33,961 nt of DNA, taken from NCBI GenBank assembly GCA_025354605.1, contig JANXMN010000043.1:1-33961 (forward strand), read 5' to 3'. Numbering within the stretch: position 1 is the first letter of the stretch; each line of letters begins with the position of its first letter. Source of the DNA: Hymenobacter sp. GTDB lineage: Bacteria > Bacteroidota > Bacteroidia > Cytophagales > Hymenobacteraceae. Below, one piece after another: positions 31,124-33,961 of the stretch. The notes beneath the pieces are model-generated. The model made no database searches. It was not told the DNA's origin and saw nothing but the letters and a program-made list of their open reading frames with translations. The position numbers were made by a program, and so were the translations under genes.

Positions 31124-33748
31124 ATGCAACAGCAAACCCCCGGCGTCTACATCAACGAGATAAACGCCTTTCCCAACTCGGTGGTGGAAGTGGCTACGGC
31201 CGTTCCCGTCTTCATTGGCTACACGGCCAAGGCCAACTACAACGGCGAGGACCTCGCCAACAAGCCCCGGCGGGTGACTTCGCTGAAGGAATTCGAAACC
31301 TATTTCGGCCAGGGCGCGGTGCCGGTGTTCGATTTGCAGGAGCGGGCCGGTACCACCGCCGACCAGAAGGCCGCCCAGGCCCTGCTGGCCGTGCAGCCGC
31401 TGGCGCTGCAAATCCACGACGTGACCGTGTACGGGCCGGGACCGGGCGCGACGGCCATGAAAAACTACTCGCTGGTGCCCGACGACGGCAGCGTTATCTA
31501 CTACCTCTACAACAGCGTGCGGCTGTTTTACCAGAACGGCGGGGCCACCTGCTACATCGTGTCGGTTGGGCAGTATGATGGCGGCGATGGCAGCGACGCC
31601 TCAACGGAAAGCATGTCGTCGGACGGCGACCAGGCAACGGTGAAAAACGCCCTCGGTAACGTGGCCGATACCACGGCCAACGCCCCGGCCGGCAAGCCCA
31701 CGAAAGACCAGTTCATTCAGGCCATCGACTCGCTGATTTACGAGCAGGAGCCCACCATGCTGCTCTGCCCCGATGCCCTGTGCCTGAGCGAGCCCGACTA
31801 TTACACCGTGGCCCAGAAGATGCTGCAGCACTGCAACGAAACCCAGAGCCGGGTGGCGGTGCTCGACGTGTACAAGGGAGCCGTGACCAACCCTATGGAC
31901 CTGAACGGCGACGACACGCCAGTGAGTCGCTTCCGCGAAGGCGTAACCAACAACTACCTGAAATACGGGGTGAGCTACTTCCCGTGGGTGCACACCACGG
32001 TGGTAGGCGAAACCGAAACCACGTTTCAGAACATGAGCAAGAACATGGTGGCCACCGTGAACGCGGCCGCCACCAAAGCCCTGCTCACGGCCCAGACCGA
32101 TGCGCTGGCCAAAATGAACAGCCCCGAGCTGTCGGCTGCCCAGCAGACGCTGCGCAGCGCCGTGGCCTACGCCAACCTGGTGCAGTCGGCTCGCCGCATG
32201 CACGGCCCCTCGCAGGACGACGTGCAGCGCGAAGACGCCGCCCGCATTGCCGCGGCCCCCACCGCGGCCGGCGCCGCTACCACCGCGGCCGCAACCGCCA
32301 CCACCGATGCCACGGCCGCCGCTACGGCGGCCACTGATGCGGCCGCCGATGCCACGAAGCTGGGCGCGGCCATCACCGCGGCAACAACGGCCGTCGCTTC
32401 CGCCGATGCCGCCGCCAAGGCCGTGAGTGCCATCGGGGGCAATGCGATGGCCAAAGCGGCCGAGGCCAGCGCGGCCGTGCTCGCGGCCACCGCCGCCCTG
32501 AACACCGCGACGGCCGCCGCCACTGCCGCCGCCGTCGCGACCCTCTCCGACGACGAGAAGGCGGCCCGGGCGAAGGAAGCCACCGATGCAGCCACGGCTA
32601 CCGCCACCGCGGCTACCACCGCCGCCGCCGCCGCCACGACTGCCGCCGCCGCCGCTACCACCGACGCCAAAGCCGCCGGAGCCGCCAAAGCTGCCGCAGA
32701 TGCGCAAGCGGCCGCCACTACGGCGCTGGCCTCGGTGGGCAGTGCCCAAAGCGAAGCGGATGCCACGAAAAAAGCGGCCCTGGTGACCACTGCAATGACC
32801 GATGCCACCGCAGCCGCCACCGCCGCTACCGCCGCCGCCGACTCGGCTACGACAGCCGCTAAGAATGGCAGCGGCTCGGCCACGGTATTTGCGCTGGCCA
32901 AAGCCGCCACGGATGCCGCCGCCAAGGCCACGGCCGCCCTGACCGTCGATGCCAAAGCCGATGACAAGGCCAAAGCCACGGCCGCCCAAACCGCCGCCCA
33001 AACGGCCAAGGACGCCGCCGACAAAGCCGCCAACGCCGTAGCCGCCCTAAGCGGCCAGCCCCTGACGCCCGCCGAAAAGCAAACCGAGGTAATGCGCCTG
33101 CACAGCGCCCTGCTGGCATCCAACCTCGACTATGCGCGCGTCATCGACAACATTACCCGCTACCGCAACACCCTGCCCGTGGCCCCGGCCATGGCCGGCG
33201 TGTACACGGCCGTGGACACCAACCGCGGCGTGTGGAAAGCGCCCGCCAACGTGGGCCTGAGCGGCGTGACGGCCCCCACCGTGAACCTGAGCGACAACGA
33301 CCAGGCCCGCCTGAACGTGGACGCCGTGTCGGGCAAGTCGGTGAATGCCATCCGGCCCTTCCCGGGGCAGGGCGTGCTGGTGTGGGGTGCCCGCACCCTC
33401 GACGGCAACAGCAACGACTGGCGCTTTGTGAACGTGCGCCGCACCATGATTATGCTGGAGCAGTCCATCAAGCTGGCAGCCCGCGCCTACGTGTTCGAGC
33501 CCAACGACGCCAACACCTGGGTGACGGTGCAGAGCATGATTAGCAACTTCCTCTTCAACCTCTGGAAGCAGGGCGCGCTGGCCGGCTCGAAGCCCGACGA
33601 CGCCTACAGCGTGGCCGTGGGCCTGGGCACCACCATGACGGCCCAGGATATTCTGGACGGCTACATGAACGTGTTCGTGAAGGTGGCCATCTCGCGGCCG
33701 GCCGAATTCATCGTCCTCAGCTTCCAGCAGCAGATGCAGAAGTCCTAA
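31124..33748 (+). CDS. Contractile tail sheath protein with a large Ala/Thr-rich insertion
   Basis: The ends are standard phage-like/eCIS sheath. The N-terminus has TPGVYINEINAFPNSVVEV and VPVFIGYT, with SVRLFYQNGGATCYIVSVG at about 131-149. The C-terminus has GVWKAPANVGLSGV, NAIRPFPGQGVLVWGARTLDG, WRFVNVRRTMIMLEQSIK and FIVLSFQQQMQKS. The sheath would surround the tube and contract to drive it out. Length is 874 residues against roughly 450-550 in common relatives. The excess is residues about 371-647, a run of Ala, Thr, Asp and Lys with no aromatic residue except one Phe. The flanks of the insertion (SAAQQTLRSAVAYANLV and EVMRLHSALLASNLDYARVI) look like helices of the sheath fold. The frame is open throughout, so this is not a frameshift. 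Confidence 0.92.
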   Translation: MQQQTPGVYINEINAFPNSVVEVATAVPVFIGYTAKANYNGEDLANKPRRVTSLKEFETYFGQGAVPVFDLQERAGTTADQKAAQALLAVQPLALQIHDVTVYGPGPGATAMKNYSLVPDDGSVIYYLYNSVRLFYQNGGATCYIVSVGQYDGGDGSDASTESMSSDGDQATVKNALGNVADTTANAPAGKPTKDQFIQAIDSLIYEQEPTMLLCPDALCLSEPDYYTVAQKMLQHCNETQSRVAVLDVYKGAVTNPMDLNGDDTPVSRFREGVTNNYLKYGVSYFPWVHTTVVGETETTFQNMSKNMVATVNAAATKALLTAQTDALAKMNSPELSAAQQTLRSAVAYANLVQSARRMHGPSQDDVQREDAARIAAAPTAAGAATTAAATATTDATAAATAATDAAADATKLGAAITAATTAVASADAAAKAVSAIGGNAMAKAAEASAAVLAATAALNTATAAATAAAVATLSDDEKAARAKEATDAATATATAATTAAAAATTAAAAATTDAKAAGAAKAAADAQAAATTALASVGSAQSEADATKKAALVTTAMTDATAAATAATAAADSATTAAKNGSGSATVFALAKAATDAAAKATAALTVDAKADDKAKATAAQTAAQTAKDAADKAANAVAALSGQPLTPAEKQTEVMRLHSALLASNLDYARVIDNITRYRNTLPVAPAMAGVYTAVDTNRGVWKAPANVGLSGVTAPTVNLSDNDQARLNVDAVSGKSVNAIRPFPGQGVLVWGARTLDGNSNDWRFVNVRRTMIMLEQSIKLAARAYVFEPNDANTWVTVQSMISNFLFNLWKQGALAGSKPDDAYSVAVGLGTTMTAQDILDGYMNVFVKVAISRPAEFIVLSFQQQMQKS
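32234..33064 (+). repeat. Low-complexity Ala/Thr-rich coding insertion in the sheath gene
   Basis: About 277 codons are dominated by GCC/GCT/GCG (Ala) and ACC/ACG (Thr) with spaced Asp, Lys and Glu. Units of the type TAAAAATT and DAAAKA recur irregularly, and no exact DNA repeat unit is conserved for long. The product is predicted to be mostly long helix or coiled coil. Because the codons vary, this is old and maintained rather than a fresh slippage expansion (inference). Confidence 0.85.
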
Positions 33749-33798
33749 CCGGGCCGGCATCCTTTCTCTCAACTCATTAATTCTAAATACCCAAGCTC

Positions 33799-33961
33799 AT
33801 GGCTGGTGAAGCACAAGACGCCGTTTGGCCTCTCCCTAAGTTTTTTTTCAAAGTAGACCTCGGCAACGGCGACAGCGACGTGCCCTTTCAGGAGGTGAGC
33901 GGCCTCGAAACCGAAACCCAGGTTATCGAGTACCGCGCCGGCAACAACCCGGTGTTTTCGA
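33799..33961 (+). CDS. Tail tube protein (gp19/Pvc1-like), C-terminus cut by window edge
   Basis: Fifty-four codons are visible from ATG 33799. The start MAGEAQDAVWPLPKFFFKVDL, followed by VPFQEVSGLETETQVIEYR, matches the T4 gp19-like tube proteins of contractile injection systems, where the N-terminal strand and FQEVSGL are typical. It forms the inner tube that is pushed out by sheath contraction. It lies 50 bases after the sheath gene on the same strand, the usual order. The rest of the cluster is expected to the right of the window. Confidence 0.9.
   Translation, partial: MAGEAQDAVWPLPKFFFKVDLGNGDSDVPFQEVSGLETETQVIEYRAGNNPVFS

Noticed and set aside
32234-33064. Sheath insertion considered a frameshift or assembly artefact
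   Set aside because: The frame stays open with varied codons, and normal sheath sequence resumes in the same frame.
31601-33123. Long minus-strand Gly-rich and Ala-rich frames opposite the sheath insertion
   Set aside because: They are the reverse reading of the GCC/ACC-rich insertion. The sheath frame explains the sequence.

Overview
The window is chromosomal DNA of a GC-rich member of the Bacteroidota, most like Hymenobacter and its relatives (inferred). The reasons are two proteins with C-terminal type IX secretion (T9SS) sorting domains, several TAnnTTTG-type -7 boxes, start codons without clear Shine-Dalgarno sequences, and protein sequences of Cytophagales character. No rRNA, tRNA, CRISPR array or insertion sequence was seen.

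Left part (1-13793, all minus strand): a combined nucleotide biosynthesis cluster. In transcription order it is a PyrD-family protein, pyrF, pyrE, purL, purQ, a purC-purE fusion, an NTF2-like gene, purD, purN, purF and purM (cut by the window edge). Together these give most of de novo IMP synthesis plus the last steps of UMP synthesis. Upstream of the PyrD-like gene lies a candidate transcribed leader with a -7 box, alternative hairpins and an intrinsic terminator, which could be an attenuator or a small RNA.

The main structural novelty is a family of inverted repeats whose arms (about 30-35 bp) are each built of 4-5 degenerate heptamers. At least four sequence types occur, at seven clear sites plus one degraded site. 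They sit between genes, supply start or stop codons (purM, purN, type III PKS, methyltransferase, deacetylase), and twice lie inside essential genes (purM, purL), where they are read in frame as nearly the same peptide. In both genes the sense arm carries T at exactly the units that would otherwise read TGA, while the opposite arm does not, which points to selection for coding.

Middle part (13794-23742): a secreted DRGH nuclease lipoprotein, a large three-repeat T9SS surface protein, a sigma-54 response regulator divergent from it, a tripartite hybrid histidine kinase (HisKA, REC, HPt), an FAD monooxygenase abutting the kinase, a 35-residue membrane peptide and a tiny T9SS-domain protein. A -24/-12-like element with nearby dyads lies between the regulator and the large surface protein, suggesting a direct regulatory link.

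Right part (23920-33961): a probable phenolic-lipid or alkylpyrone cluster (FAD oxidoreductase, type III polyketide synthase, SAM methyltransferase), a convergent class IV-like deacetylase, and an Fe-S/CDGSH protein. The window ends with the start of an extracellular contractile injection system: a DUF4255/Pvc16-like protein, an unrecognised protein, a tail sheath carrying a roughly 277-residue Ala/Thr-rich insertion, and the first 54 codons of a tail tube gene.
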